Below, one piece after another: positions 31,783 to 44,970 of a stretch of DNA of 64,000 nt. The notes beneath the pieces were generated by a model that was not told where the DNA came from, made no database searches, and worked only from the letters and a program-made list of their open reading frames with translations. How positions within the stretch are numbered: position 1 is the first letter of the stretch; each line of letters begins with the position of its first letter. The position numbers and the translations under genes were made by a program. The DNA is from Phallusia mammillata (taxonomy: Eukaryota > Chordata > Ascidiacea > Phlebobranchia > Ascidiidae). The stretch spans positions 1 through 64,000 of the forward strand of contig QLIY01000729.1 of assembly GCA_003260075.1 (NCBI GenBank). Direction: 5' to 3'.

Positions 31783-33839
31783 TCTATTTTATGCTTGTTT
31801 ATGTTCTTTGGCGCTATACAGATTTTAAACACATTAAAAGTCGTCATTTTACGCTGCATAAAAAAGTAAATTTCCAAACTGTGCATCGTTAAAAGCATTC
31901 AGTTTACTGTGTTATATGTAACTTTACAAGATACTGTAGTGAAAATATGCGACGTATTTCTTCTACGACGCCTTAACAAAATTTTGTCTCGTCACTGTCG
32001 GGTTTGATATTTATTTGCAAATCTACCTTTCACCACACACATTGATAAATGATAACATACACGATATTTAGCCATTATCGTCAAAAGTTAAAAATTAACA
32101 GCCTGAACATTAAAACGCCATTTTTGTTCAATGTCTTGTCTAGGATTGAACCACAGGCTTTCGTTGCGATTGTTTAAACGTCAAAACCTATTCTATAATA
32201 TATGGTCATCAAGTTAAATTAATGTCTTGCGTCATTTGACTAAGGGACAAAGGTCAATGTGTGTTTTCAGTCCTTGTTCAGTTTAGGAGAAACGTTTTCA
32301 GTGACCTTTTGTAACTTTCGTTTTTGTAATACTGTGGTGATAATCCTGCTATGGGTGTAGCTACATGGTGTCAATGATCGACCGGTTAAATTTAGCTTTT
32401 ATCTTATGGTCAGACTGGGCTGTTCGGAAGTTTATTGAAAAAAGGAAGGAACCAAATTTGGGCCTGAAGTTTGGTAACTCTGAATATTGATTTGTAGTGT
32501 CAGACTTACATCCCGAAGCAGAGGTCAAGGTATAGTATGGAGAATAGATCTATAGCGCTGTTGTTTAACATGTGAATGTGAAAGGCATTTTTTAGACTTC
32601 GAAGCTTTTATGTACTGTTCAATAACTGAACGAACTTGGCTACTTAGAAATGTAAGGGTATACTTTAGGTGAGTTTGCGTAAAGCTGTAAGAAGCAGCGA
32701 AAATGTAAGACGTGATTATTATTTAGATCTGTAACTATTTAAAGAAGGACCTCGTTCATGACTTGTATGTACAACAGTTTAATTGCTATTGAGTTTTGAG
32801 ATTATGAACAGTGTATTGTACGGAAGAAGTGTTTAAATATTTCGACAAAAAGATTTCTTTATAAGGGGTTATATATTAATGCACGGATTCCATTATGTGG
32901 CTTTATACAGCGTGTAGCTTGCATTTACTTTTGATTATCGACTGATTTGAAATTTCTGAAAATTTGTTTTGCCTGGAATCTGTCGGTTAAAATCGCAGGT
33001 AACATAGTCCCAACACAAATGTGTGTATAGGCAACGCTTAAAACTAAATGTTGTATCCGAGATAATTTTGCTGTTATAGATTGGTTAAATTGTTTTAGTT
33101 GAAAAAACGTCACTTTCATCATATGTCGTAAACAAAAACAAGTACATAACTTGGATATGTATTTGACATAGCCTGGTGTACTATGAGTTTTATGAGTATG
33201 CCGTTATCTCTGGACTGCATGAACGCTACAGGGCTGATTCCAGTATGACTATATGTTCATGAGAGCTTACTCGGACATATTAATTTAAATTGTGGGCAAA
33301 ATTGCTTAATACAAACGTTGTTGCGCATAAAGTTCTCCTGTGACGTTTTTTGAGAACGTTTTTCAATCGTTTAAAAAAATTCACGTAAAATTGCGTAACG
33401 AGAAAATGTCGTTGTGGCCAAACGTACTTTCCAAATATATTTGTGATTGTAGTGAGAAAATTTCCTCGGGCATTTACGTCGAACTTGCGTGGGTACTTGA
33501 GACGTAAAGGTTAAAGACGTTTGTGAAATATAAAAGTGTCACTTATCTGTCCTCCTACTTACGTTTATATCTTGATGTGACAGATTTTGCAGTTTTTTTA
33601 ATGTCATTGCACAAATAGGTTTAGCCGTGTTGAAAACTTCTTAGAATTATTTTGCAATGGTTTGCAAATAATAACGGTTTCAAAATGCATAACCCAACTT
33701 TAATGTAAAATTATTTTGAAACAAATCTTTGATCGAATTATTGGAACGGTATTGACCAATGCAATATGCTTTTTGGCTTTTGTCGCTTTATCACAATAAA
33801 ATGCTTATGATACCTAAAAAATCTTTGCAAGGAATGAAA

Positions 33840-33891
33840 ATGTTTTAATTTGTTAAGGGTTTAGTTCTTCAATAAAGGTTGGGAACCACTG
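33840..33891. mobile_element. hAT 3' end only
   Basis: GGTTGGGAACCACTG ends at 33891 and is followed by gtttaggc. The left end was not found. Confidence 0.5.
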
Positions 33892-35616
33892 GTTTAGGCT
33901 CTTTTGACAAAATGTGGGTATGCGTAACAACACTTTTTTTCTTACCAACAACATAAGTTTCCTACGAAAAAAATAGTGTATTAATACGTGCCGCAGGTTT
34001 AATGCAATTTGAGAAGCAACAAGCGCTGCTATAAACTATTGACATTGTAACCTAATACCAAGCGTATTATTACTAGTTTTCTCTCCCCAGCTAATGTATT
34101 CAAAATTCAAATGCATAACGCACTTAACGATAAGTTACGACTTGCGAAATGATAAGAACATTATGTGAATCGGGGCGACTCGTAATTTTCTCGAAACAAC
34201 AAAAGCTTCACGCGGCGTTTTTGCATCACATAATCGGTCAAGATATGAGGGGTAATTTGCGTTCCAAACCCTTGGTCATTGTAAGTGATACGTCTCAAAA
34301 ACCGAAATTGATATAATATGACCAGTTTAGGTTAAACCTGATACGCCTGCATACAGCGTACTGCCAAAGTTACGGTTAAATTATCTAAGTACGCTTGGTA
34401 ATAACTGTTTAATATAACAAAGCTTTGTCGGCATGAAGAGCAATTTGTCTGCAAAAGATGACAGCCTAGTCTGGTATTCAATCCAATTTTCGTGTTGTTT
34501 TACTAAATGTCAGAAATAGGCTTAACCTAAGGGATTATTCTTATTGTGTTGATATAAGGTTGCCTTGTGAAAAACCGCCTTCTCTGAAAAAATATCAATA
34601 TCGCACAACAGGAATAATCCTGTGTGTTCAAATTTTACTTTGAAATCACATTTTTGTGGCATTTTAGCTTGAGGCGTGGCACTATATACATTGTAACATG
34701 CGTCTTGTGGAAACACAATTGTGTCAAGTTTATCAGTACCTGAGTTCTGCAGTTGTTATGCTTCGATCTGCTAACTCGTTTTGCTTAAAACGTTTTAAGT
34801 AAAAATTGTTCCTTTTGGTGCTAAATGTTTAGTGGTTGTTTGCATGTAGTTATTGTATTGATTGGAGCATGGTTCTGAAGGTTAAAAAACAGTGTTGTTG
34901 TAGCAAACATCTCATAAATTGTGAGTGTTGTGTCCTTACTTCAAGACAGCATTTGATTGGTTCAGTTTTAACAGTACGTCGTGTGTTTACCGGTCGTACA
35001 TAATGACATGCGTTTCATGAAACCTAAATGTACACATGCAATTTTTGTATTAATGGTGCAAACTCATCAATACGTATCGTCGCGTACTGTAGTGATAGGG
35101 GCGTTTTGTAAAAAAACTTTATGCATTCCATATCAATGTGTGAAGAATTTGCAAACGTTTATACTGATACCATTATAGATCAAACTAAAACTCTTTCCTT
35201 GTCAGCTTTACATATCTTTCACAAAATTATAGGTGACATCGGTAGTAGCCTGTCTCATAAAAATATATCTCCTCTATCGAAACGGAAATATGTCTCTCAA
35301 ATCAGTCGTTTCCTTTCAACTCTCAGGAGATGTTTATCACTCTATTGCTGCACGTTTAAAGCTATTAAGCATGCGACTCTTTTACAAATGGCTTCGTCCA
35401 CAATAGAATAAATGTTCTTGCAGCATTAGGCCCTATTATGTCACAGATTCAACCCTGTAATAATAGGTTCAAGAAGTTTGTTTAAAATTCCCATGGGTTT
35501 GATTAAATCTCTCAAGTTGGTAATAAGGTGTTTGATATCCTGTTGTTTTCCTCGGTAAACACAATAACGCTATTGTGCGTCGTGCTCTTAAAACCTGCGC
35601 TGTCAAACAATTGTTT

Positions 35617-35800
35617 ACAGGTAAACTGGATTCGGTTAATCCGGATCGTCGCCCCATTCGGACAAAACTTGAGGTACACATTATTTGTAATGTGGTAAGG
35701 CTTCAAAACTGACTAACATCAGTTAATCTGGATCTTCGCCTGATACTGACATTGTTTTGGTCCAAACGGTTCCGGATTAACCAAGGTTTATTGTGTTTGT
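35617..35800. mobile_element. Palindromic MITE, CAGTAAACCTCGG family
   Basis: Starts ggtaaactggattcggttaa, ends ccggattaaccaaggttta, with cggacaaaacttgaggtac inside: the family seen at 4932-5084 in the opposite orientation. Confidence 0.65.
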
Positions 35801-37925
35801 TTTGCAAACGTTTTATATTAGTTTCAGGTATTTCCATTTGCAATCGTAAGTATGGCGTCCCAGTTTTTTTTTGGTACATTAATTGCAAATTGCGTTGGAC
35901 GTTTGGTACAGTAGTTTTTGCTTTTTGGGTTCTATGCTTCCATTTACACTTGGCAAAACTAAATTTGAGTTCCTTAAACGTAATGCTATGATATAATTTC
36001 CGCATATTTGTGTTTCAAATTCTGTTATTGTCAACATATTTGTCATTCCAATTTCGCAATTTCTATCACATTTGGAGGCATAGTATTTTTGCAAAATTGA
36101 CGGTTTTCTGCCCTTTCTATCCCTTGGGGTTGATTTTGGAACTTAATTATATTAATGATGGATTGTCAAAGATTTTTTTTATCTAATTTACATGACTAAG
36201 CATTGACACAACGCATTTACCAGTTAAAGTAATAATGGTTTTATTGTAGACTTGCTTTTTGCCGCGATTTTGGGCTCGTTTTGACAGGACAATGGGCGGG
36301 TTTTAATAAAGTGCGTATTGTAACTTCAATATCTAGTTTTGTCTCGCGACGTAATTCCGTCACATTAAATCGGATTATGAATCGGGCGTCGACGAACATT
36401 TCACGCCTGCCCTTCGACTCTATTTTCCCGCCGGTCGTCCTATCACTAATACTTGTTTTGTGGGTCGTAAAATAACGCGACCGGGCGTTCGTGGTCAGTA
36501 ATTAAACGCACTTTTTCACGCCACCCGCGAGTTAATACTGCTTGCCTGCCAAGAGCCAACTTCACACCAGAATCCCTCTGAGCACAAGCCTTGATAAGTT
36601 TATTACAGATTAACTGGTCGTTAAACAGGTTTTACAAAACTTACACTGTGCACGCGTGTGAGCAGTGAAGAAGGTTGTGTGTTAGTCAGGTCTTGTGTTA
36701 CGTTTTTTTGACCTTGAAAGTTCAGGATAGGTGTGCGTCCTTTTCTTCACTGTTGTCTTATGTTCGTGTTTTTTTCACTTTTTAAGCTTATGTGGCAAAA
36801 CTTATTTGAAAAAGTTGAAAAAGGTTTTATAAAGGCCATGTAAGTAGCGTTTGCCGGTGCAAATCCGTTGATGTAAGGAAAGCGTGTACATTGACAGCGC
36901 AAAGCTCATTAGAAAACCCACTTTGAGTCTGTGGAATTGTGCATGTAAAAAGCGCTATGGTAGAGTACGCGAAGGTTGTAGCATAGTACGTTTTTAGATT
37001 GAAGAAACGTACCTACGACAACCGTTTAAGTTATTCCTTACTATGGTTACGTGAAAAAACACGCTTCAAACTTGCGCTTTTGTGCATTTGACATCGATAC
37101 AGACACAAAGCCAGTTGAAAAGTTCACTTTTAGCTTGCAACAAACCATTTAGCTGGCCGCACTAACCTTGTTTAAGATAGATGCGTAAAGGACTTCGATG
37201 CATTAAAACTTGCACTTGTTTAAAACCGTGCTTATCAGGCATTACCAGGTATGCGAGCATGTTCAGTCTAGCAATACAGCACGCTCCAGTTATTGCGGAA
37301 AAGCTTGTTTGGTCTCCTTAGACTGCACGCCCCCACAACAAGATCAGTTGCCAAGTATTTGTTCACGGCGTTCCAGGTTTATTCCTGATCACACCAAATA
37401 TTTGCTGTTTTGAGGTTATTCCGGGTCAAACCAAGGGGTCATGTGCCATAGCTTGGGCAAACAGTGTGACACATTGCAGGATATTGAAGTATTTTGTTTT
37501 GTGACAATAACTACTGAACTGTACATTCCGACTTGTTGCTCTTTCAATGCTTCTATGACCTCATAATGCTTTGATTCACCGTCCATGACCATCGTCGTCT
37601 TTATTTTTTCCGCACATTTGGCAAATCGCATCTATTTTCGGCTTAAATTTGATACTGGCTATAGTTTATGCCCGTAAACTGCCAGGGCGTCTTCTCACAT
37701 ATTTTATGCTTCAGAAGATAAGAGCAATTATACAACGTCCGAAAAAATCCGTGCACGCTGTAAAATTGTTTGAAAAATGTGAAGTTGTAACCAGCTGGTT
37801 TATCTATTTTTATTATGGGTCCCCTTCTTTTTTTTTCTTTTTTTTCTTCCTTTTTTTTTCTCCCCAAAGTTTGTCCGACTCGTTTTTCCATCAAATGTTT
37901 GATGGATTTGGCTGAAATTTACACA

Positions 37926-38362
37926 NNNNNNNNNNNNNNNNNNNNNNNNNNNNNNNNNNNNNNNNNNNNNNNNNNNNNNNNNNNNNNNNNNNNNNNNNNN
38001 NNNNNNNNNNNNNNNNNNNNNNNNNNNNNNNNNNNNNNNNNNNNNNNNNNNNNNNNNNNNNNNNNNNNNNNNNNNNNNNNNNNNNNNNNNNNNNNNNNNN
38101 NNNNNNNNNNNNNNNNNNNNNNNNNNNNNNNNNNNNNNNNNNNNNNNNNNNNNNNNNNNNNNNNNNNNNNNNNNNNNNNNNNNNNNNNNNNNNNNNNNNN
38201 NNNNNNNNNNNNNNNNNNNNNNNNNNNNNNNNNNNNNNNNNNNNNNNNNNNNNNNNNNNNNNNNNNNNNNNNNNNNNNNNNNNNNNNNNNNNNNNNNNNN
38301 NNNNNNNNNNNNNNNNNNNNNNNNNNNNNNNNNNNNNNNNNNNNNNNNNNNNNNNNNNNNNN
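37926..38362. other. True assembly gap, 437 N
   Basis: Run of N. The sequence after it (38363-38639) is an allelic copy of 39423-39738, so the gap edge is also a misplaced haplotype fragment. Confidence 0.98.
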
Positions 38363-38933
38363 ATCATAAGGTTCATTATAGTCTTCATCCACGAAGCAAT
38401 CAGTTGGGTGAATTTATTTACAAGTTTGAACCACGAGTATTGCTAAATTAAGCTGTTATGTGACATCGTATAGGGTATGGTAATGTTTCCAACTGACGCT
38501 TTGCTTTGATAAGGTTGAGATAAGCTATGAAATTCCGCCATCTTTTGCAATTTTGACCGGAAATCGCCCCACATAGCAACCCTGTTTGGCATTTTTCCTT
38601 TTTCCCCCCGTTAAAAGTTCTGTGCTATCCATGACGAAACCCCCCCCCCATAGTGTATATGCAAGGGCAATATGTGCTAAGCCACCCTTCTAGTTTCCCA
38701 GAGAAAATCCATTGGTTATAGGTTCGAATCCCAGCACAGGTGTCGCGTTTAAATTGATTTTTTTATAATTGAATACTGGTTTACAACTATGCTAATTATC
38801 ATGCAGCAAGATTTAATTCCAGAAATGCTTTGCCTAACCATTTTGCAACTACATTGTCTCAGCTAAGCTCTTTTACTGCACCAGTGTTTACGCTCACAAC
38901 ATGTATTTGAACTGCTGCATTTAAACCCAGTAT

Positions 38934-39060
38934 AGGAAGGATATGTGTGAATGAATGAACGGGAATGGTATTCATGATCAGTGAATCTGGTCGACAACCC
39001 CCCCCCCTAGGAAGGATATGTGTGAATGAATGAACGGGAATGGTATTCATGATCACCGAA
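38934..39060. repeat. Allelic duplication, join 38998-39007
   Basis: About 60-bp copies (taggaaggatatgtgtgaat). Confidence 0.85.
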
Positions 39061-39119
39061 TCAGGTCAACATTTCTATGAATGCATTAGGCCGTGTGTAA
39101 CATTAGTAGGCTATGGTTA

Positions 39120-39422
39120 GGTTTAAGTTACAGGCAAAAATGATGCAGAAAACGCCGTTATATAGATTTCAAAGTTTTAATTTAAGAAAAGTACTTTCAA
39201 TTTTCTACGTCTTAATTGGGTTCTGAAAGGATGTACTTTATAAAGACTCGAAACGGTTCATTGTAGTCCCCCCCCCCTTTAAGTTACAGGCAAAAATGAT
39301 GCAGAAAACGCCGTTATATAGATTTTAAAGTTTTAATTTAGGGAACGTACTTTCAATTTTCTACGTCTTAATTGGGTTCTAAAAGGATGTACTTTATAAA
39401 GACTCGAAACGGTTCATTATAG
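39120..39422. repeat. Allelic duplication, join 39268-39277
   Basis: About 146-bp copies (tttaagttacaggcaaaaat) with a handful of SNPs. Confidence 0.85.
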
Positions 39423-39738
39423 CATCATAAGGTTCATTATAGTCTTCATCCACGAAGCAATCAGTTGGGTGAATTTATTTACAAGTTTGAACCACGAGTA
39501 TTGCTAAATTAAGCTGTTATGTGACATCGTATAGGGTATGGTAATGTTTCCAACTGACGCTTTGCTTTGATAAGGTTGAGATAAGCTATGAAATTCCGCC
39601 ATCTTTTGCAATTTTGACCGGAAATCGCCCCACATAGCAACCCTGTTTGGCATTGCAAACAAAAAAGGTATTTTAAATTGGGCACCGGATTTTGTTTTTC
39701 CTTTTTCCCCCGTTAAAACTCAACGTATCCATGACGAA

Positions 39739-41788
39739 GTGTGTGGTAATAATTGCGAATCTATAACACAGTGAGTGCATTGTTCTATGCGTTGGCGGCA
39801 ATTTAAGAGGCGCTTTCAATCAAATACTGGTTAACATGCAAATTCATGCGCTTCGTAAGCAGGCCTTGATAAAATGTATTTTGCTTGCTACATTGCAGCG
39901 TTGCAACTGTGATTAAGCAGCCCAAATTGGTGCCAAATCCAATTAACGTTAAACAATGCTCGTTTTGCACCGTTTTGACCGCACAGTTACTCAGTAGAAA
40001 GGAATTTTCGGATCAATGCAATGACTGACAGCTTGCACGACTGCGGCCGTCCATCACTATAACGCCCTCCCACGTAAAAACACGACAAAAGCGACGTTTT
40101 AAGACCTACTGAGCCAAGTGACATCGACAACGGTTTCCGAAACCCGCGGACAAACGTCGCGTCTTTCTCCGGCGCGTCGATGATTTTGCCGCGTTCCTGT
40201 TCTTTTGCTATTGTTTTTTCGCGCACGTCGCGACTGTTGCATTCTAGAATACGCGGGAGGGGGAAGGGCTATTGTTGCTCGAAATTGCATTTGTCTACAT
40301 TCTGACACAATATTCATGATATGTGACGGAATTATTTTAAGGGAGAAACATTACGAGATATTTGACTTCACTCTTGGTATTGAATTGCGGGTTTAATTTT
40401 GACTTCAAGATGGTTTAAGCCAGGGCTTCTCAACCTTTAAAATGTTACGACCCATTTTTTTGCATTTTGCTTACAAACATAATCAATTGCACTACCCAAG
40501 TTTGTTACGCCTGTCTAATTTTACGTACGCTTTGCCGATTAGCTAGGTTTAGTACTTTAGGCAAAGCTCATAGCATGGTGGCCCAATGTTATCAATCACT
40601 TCATACACATAGTATTGTAACGTTTGGGACTAATTTTCGCACGATTTTGAACTTAACGTATCTTTTGCATAATTATTTGAGATATAACACTGACAAAAAA
40701 CAATAAATACCTACACAATCAAAACCAACACTACAAAGAAATGTCTATTCTAAACTCGTATTTCCATTCTAAACCAACGGCTTCAATTTCCATCTCGGTG
40801 CAATTTTCAACCACGCTTTGTTTGTGTTGTAAACACCAAACCAACTCCATGCGACATTGAACTTGAAATTGAACGCCAAGTTCAAGTTCTGACCCTAAAC
40901 AGTGCGTGGTTTTCAGCCAATCAACCCTATAAGCTGCGGCTTCGGTTCTTGCATAGCACAGGTGTAGTTAACTTCAACATGCAGCTGTTTGCCAGTGAAG
41001 TGTGAACCAAAATTGGGTGCTGCAAGTTTTCGTTTTCGTTCAAGCGATCTAAGGAATATGTTCGCTGTTGCATAAAAATCCAATCAACTGTGTTTGCCGT
41101 GCAGTTTTTAGTGAAATGCGTTGTTGAAGGTTGTTTTTTTAATGTTGGTGTAGTTTAAATGCAGTATTACTTGCATTGAACCATTGGTAGTCTTTCGTTT
41201 GTTTGTTGAGGAATAAAAGTTGTAAGTGGCCCGAACTATAACGTTTTAAAAGGTCCGAAATTTGTACAAAATGCAAATTACGACACAAATGTGGCACGTT
41301 TTTAAGACAACTAATCCCAAACCCTGCTAATCTTACGATCATACATGGATTTCTTGTATTAAACAAGCACCAAGTCTTCAAGGATAAATCCATATGGTAA
41401 CTACAAAGCAAAGCCATTGTATTTATCCCTAATTGAAAATCCCATCTTATGTCATAGTAATCTTAACACATAGTCTCAAAACATGTACAGGATCTTTCGG
41501 TAGCAACGGTAAGCACAGTTTGATTGATTTACGTTGTTTCAACGATTTTTACGACAACCCAGCAGTAAAGCTATCTCGGGTCTTAGCTACAAATCCCCAT
41601 AGGCCGCATAGGAACCTTTTAGCGACATTTCTGTGGGCAATAGGATTACGAGACTTACGGTTTACGACCTTGACTTTGTCCTTGCCAGCGGCCACGTGCA
41701 ATGTCGTAGCATTGCTAACTTTTACTTGGATGTTCATTAGGCCGTTAAGCAGTGTTGTGCAAAGACGTTTAAGATCGTACCTTTCTGC
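39739..41788. other. No confirmed gene; CpG-rich candidate exon on the - strand
   Basis: The - strand from about 40250 to 40107 stays open and reads REKTIAKEQERGKIIDAPEK, then DATFVRGFRKPLSMSLGS, before a GT donor-like gtaggt. Composition is coding-like and CpG-rich. There is no homologue I recognise and no partner exon found. Confidence 0.25.
40423..40480. mobile_element. hAT 5' end only
   Basis: CAGGGCTTCTCAACC then acgaccca, a typical hAT left terminus. No matching right end was identified. Confidence 0.45.
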
Positions 41789-41990
41789 TTTCTTTGGAGT
41801 GTATCAGAGGTTTTTATAGATTTTATTTGGTAATGGCGCCAAAGTAAATAAAAAAATAGTGCTTGGCTAGGATAAGCACAGGATTACCCCCCCCCCGCTT
41901 TCTTTGGAGTGTATCAGAGGTTTTTATAGATTTTATTTGGTAATCGCGTCAAAGTAAATAAAATAGTGGCTAGGATCAGCACAGGATTGA
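41789..41990. repeat. Allelic duplication, join 41887-41896
   Basis: About 95-bp copies (gctttctttggagtgtatca), the right one with small deletions. Confidence 0.85.
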
Positions 41991-43001
41991 GCAAAAAATT
42001 AATTTTATTCTGTGAAAGATAGGTATTAATAAAACTTTCGAATAATAAAGTTGGACGCTTATTAACAGCTATATACTTGTTCAGTTTAAAAAAATGTAGT
42101 GTGCTGTGAAAAGAACAAGACTTGTTTGTTATGCGAGGTAACAGCAAAATCAGAGGCATAATTGAGTATTTTCTGCCATTAGATTGTATTATACATCCGT
42201 ATATTTGTAAAATCGTTTCTTGCATCAAAAAAGGAATGGTTGTTATGAATATTTTCCCCAACCATTTAAACTTTGCGAATTTTCTCCGTTTTAATGCAAC
42301 ATTCCTAGAGTATATCATCATAGAGGACCCATACATTTTTCAAGACCACGATGTCTGTGTTCAGTTTTGACATCCTAGTTAGTCTTGACGAAACTTTGCC
42401 ATTATCTGTTTGTTTGGTTTCACAAAAATGTTGCGTGTAAAAAAATCCGACATCTGTATAAACCAGGCTTAAGGCTCAACTGGGATCGTTCCGTCTTAGT
42501 TGTCTTAATCCGCCTTCGTGTGCGCAGCAACGCATCGACCGGCCACGTTTTCGAACCGGCGAAAACTATTTTAATTTGTGGTTGATGGTTTCACCGAAAC
42601 GGATTTAGAGTGTTGTTTTGTTTTCAAGTTTTAAAACATATTTCTAAAAATGATTTCAGATAAATTGATAAAAAGAAATTAGGGCTTTGTCCAAGATGTT
42701 TAGAACAACTTAGTATAAAAATATTTGGTCATTTTTTTTTAAATTCAGAGGAATAAACAAATGATAACTATTTTAACATTGACAAAAATGACGTCAATCA
42801 TGTTTTTCAGCAATAATTTTATGTACTAACGGTTATAATTGTTATCCCACGGTTCTACGGTTTACAAACCACCCAATTTTAAAACCCAAAGTGAGAAGAA
42901 TTTATTGTGAAAACAAATCTTGTAATTTCCCCTGGGTGGTTTAAGATGTCTATGTTGCGCATACAAACACGTGACACTAAAGTGGGAAACTTGAAACTGG
43001 C
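41991..43001. other. No gene recognised
   Basis: AT-rich apart from a short CG-rich patch at about 42480-42560. Confidence 0.5.
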
Positions 43002-43210
43002 GGTTAAACCACGTGAATAAAGGAATGTGTTGTTTGTCACGTAGTGAAAAGGGAAAGGGGAACAAAAAGTTTATTATGTAATTGCAAACATGTATATCAA
43101 TATTTCTACAAGAATTTTTTTAAACTTGAACCCCCCCCCCGGTTAAACCACGTGAATACAGGAATGTGTTGTTTGTCACGTAGTGAGAAGGGAACAAAAA
43201 GTAACTGCAA
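43002..43210. repeat. Allelic duplication, join 43131-43140
   Basis: 43002-43075 recurs at 43141-43206 (ggttaaaccacgtgaata) with a small indel. Confidence 0.82.
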
Positions 43211-43439
43211 AAAATTGAGCATTTTTATGTCGATTATGGTTAACATGTAGCACAGGGATTTTTATTTGCTTTACATATAAGCTTCAGGGCTGATCCTGGT
43301 ATTTATGTTCATCTTAACTGATTTAAACTTTCTATTCACGTTTGACAATGTTTTTGCGTTTAAACTGTTTTAGTTTCAAATGGAGTAGAGGTGTTTTGAA
43401 GGTTTTAACATTTACACCTGCCTATTTTTTATGATACGT

Positions 43440-43571
43440 ACCGTATACTTAATCATGTACGCCAGGCCCCTTAAAGGCGCAATACCTAATCAGCCGGTCA
43501 CCAAGCATTCCCACATACGGGAAGGCATAGCCTAGAAACATCTAACCTGCTGTGGGATTCGAACCCACAAT
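43440..43571. repeat. SINE family B copy with tRNA-like B box
   Basis: Ends in gctgtgggattcgaaccca, whose complement has the B box ggttcgaat. Its sister at 43826-43949 is about 90 percent identical by eye. Each runs straight into a C-run, so these repeats apparently broke the assembly. Confidence 0.6.
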
Positions 43572-43825
43572 CCCCCCCCCCAACTTCAACCAATTCAAAA
43601 CTAAGTCGATTATGATTTATACGTAACGCGAATATTTTCTACAACGTTGATTTAAACTTTTCTAGTCAAAGTACGCCAGGCCTGTTGAAAGCGTAAAACC
43701 GAATTAGCTGATCTGGTCTGCATAGACGCCAGGTCTAATCCCAGTATTGAATTTGTTGTTTATCCTCACTGATTTAAACTTTTTCTGAAAGGCCTGCCTA
43801 CTTTTTCATGTGATAACGTTAATAC

Positions 43826-43949
43826 TTAAATCATTGTACGCCTGGCCCTTTAAAGGCTTTATACCTAATCAGCCGGTCACCAAGCATTCCCACATACGGC
43901 AAGGCATAGCCTAAAAAAATCTAGCCTGCTGTGGGATTCGAATCCACAA
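43826..43949. repeat. SINE family B copy with tRNA-like B box
   Basis: Sister of 43440-43571 with the same order of blocks (tacgcctgg, ttaaaggc, agccggtcaccaagcattcc, gggattcgaatcc). Confidence 0.6.
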
Positions 43950-44144
43950 CCCCCCCCCCCTAGCCATATTTGCTTAAATAGCCATTTTGGGAAACCGCTG
44001 GAGAAATAACAAAACACCTTAAAAAAACACTGTGTGAGTACGCCGTGATCGATGGTCTGCGCATAGACGCTAAGGGCTGATTTTATGTTCATCTTCACGT
44101 CCGTAATTTTAACGTTTTATGTACCACACTCATTTGCTGCGGTC

Positions 44145-44270
44145 GGTTAATCCGGATTAACCGATGTCGAAGTCTTACCACATTACAAATCATTTGTATC
44201 TCGAGTTTTGTCAGAATTAGGTGAAGATCCGGATTAACTGAATCCGGTTTAACCGATGTTTATCTTTTTT
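44145..44270. mobile_element. Palindromic MITE, CAGTAAACCTCGG family
   Basis: Contains ggttaatccggattaaccg, catttgtatctcgagtttt and the closing taaccgatgttta. The left end is degraded. Confidence 0.6.
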
Positions 44271-44706
44271 TCCCTGCAGTCCAAATTTGAATAGCCAACT
44301 GCTATTTTGACTTTCTCACTACAAATGCCATTCCCACGCTAGCAGGTGCAATTCAATAGCCCTTTCCGCTTTCAAATCTGTTCTCCAATCACACGAATAC
44401 TACAGGGCAGCTGCTTATTGCTGACCGCGCATAAATAGCCTGAAGCCACTCAAATGCGTACGTAGGAAACGAATCAAGCATTTGGCAAAGTAATCGCGTC
44501 AATTTCGGAAACATTGCGTTAACTGCGTGCGTAACTGCGGCTAAGATTACGTCGAACTTTTTTCTCGCTTCAACTTGGCCTCAAAACTGGTGCACTGTTT
44601 AAACTTTATGGCAAAGGTTGATATGTTAGATATTGTCCGGTTATTCGGGTGTGCTTGTGGCTAGGACTTGATTTCCAAAATATACCAAAAACTTACTCTA
44701 TTATAC

Positions 44707-44970
44707 CAGTGGTTCCCAACCGAGGAGGAATTCCCCCCCAGGGAGGAATTTTATGATTTCACGGGAGGAATTTATAAAAACTGTAAAAAAATTACATTGA
44801 AAATGTTACAGAATATTTGTAAAGGATTCTGAAATGGACATCCCTCATTATAAGGTCTATTTCAATTTGCTTTTTTTTATGTTACATTTGTTTTTCGTCT
44901 TATGGCGAGGAATTAATAGTTCGAAAATGGGCAAAGGGAGGAATGTGACAAAAAAGGTTGGGAACCACTG
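44707..44970. mobile_element. Non-autonomous hAT element, perfect TIR and target duplication
   Basis: 264 bp with perfect 15-bp inverted ends CAGTGGTTCCCAACC and GGTTGGGAACCACTG. It is flanked by identical 8 bp tattatac (44699-44706 and 44971-44978). The interior has gaggaatt repeats. Part of its other allele is pasted at 45098-45181. Confidence 0.92.

Larger units (their letters stand above)
31783..37925. other. No gene recognised; contains a CpG-rich patch
   Basis: Largely AT-rich, with a MITE at 35617-35800 and a hAT end at 33891. About 36260-36560 is distinctly richer in CG dinucleotides (ccgcgatttt, ctcgcgacg, gggcgtcgacg, cgccggtcg) and could be a promoter or an exon of an unseen gene. 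Confidence 0.45.
38363..39738. repeat. Displaced allelic copy, join 38640-38649
   Basis: 38363-38639 matches 39423-39738 but lacks about 43 bp (the stretch after ctgtttggcatt). It lies right after the N gap and so is out of order. Confidence 0.85.

Noticed and set aside
41433-41819. 128-codon open frame on the + strand
   Set aside because: No recognisable domain, an overlapping open frame on the other strand, and no splice context; probably chance in a GC-richer patch.
44733-44739. Seven-C run as a gap
   Set aside because: Shorter than the 10-nt spacer and inside an intact hAT element.
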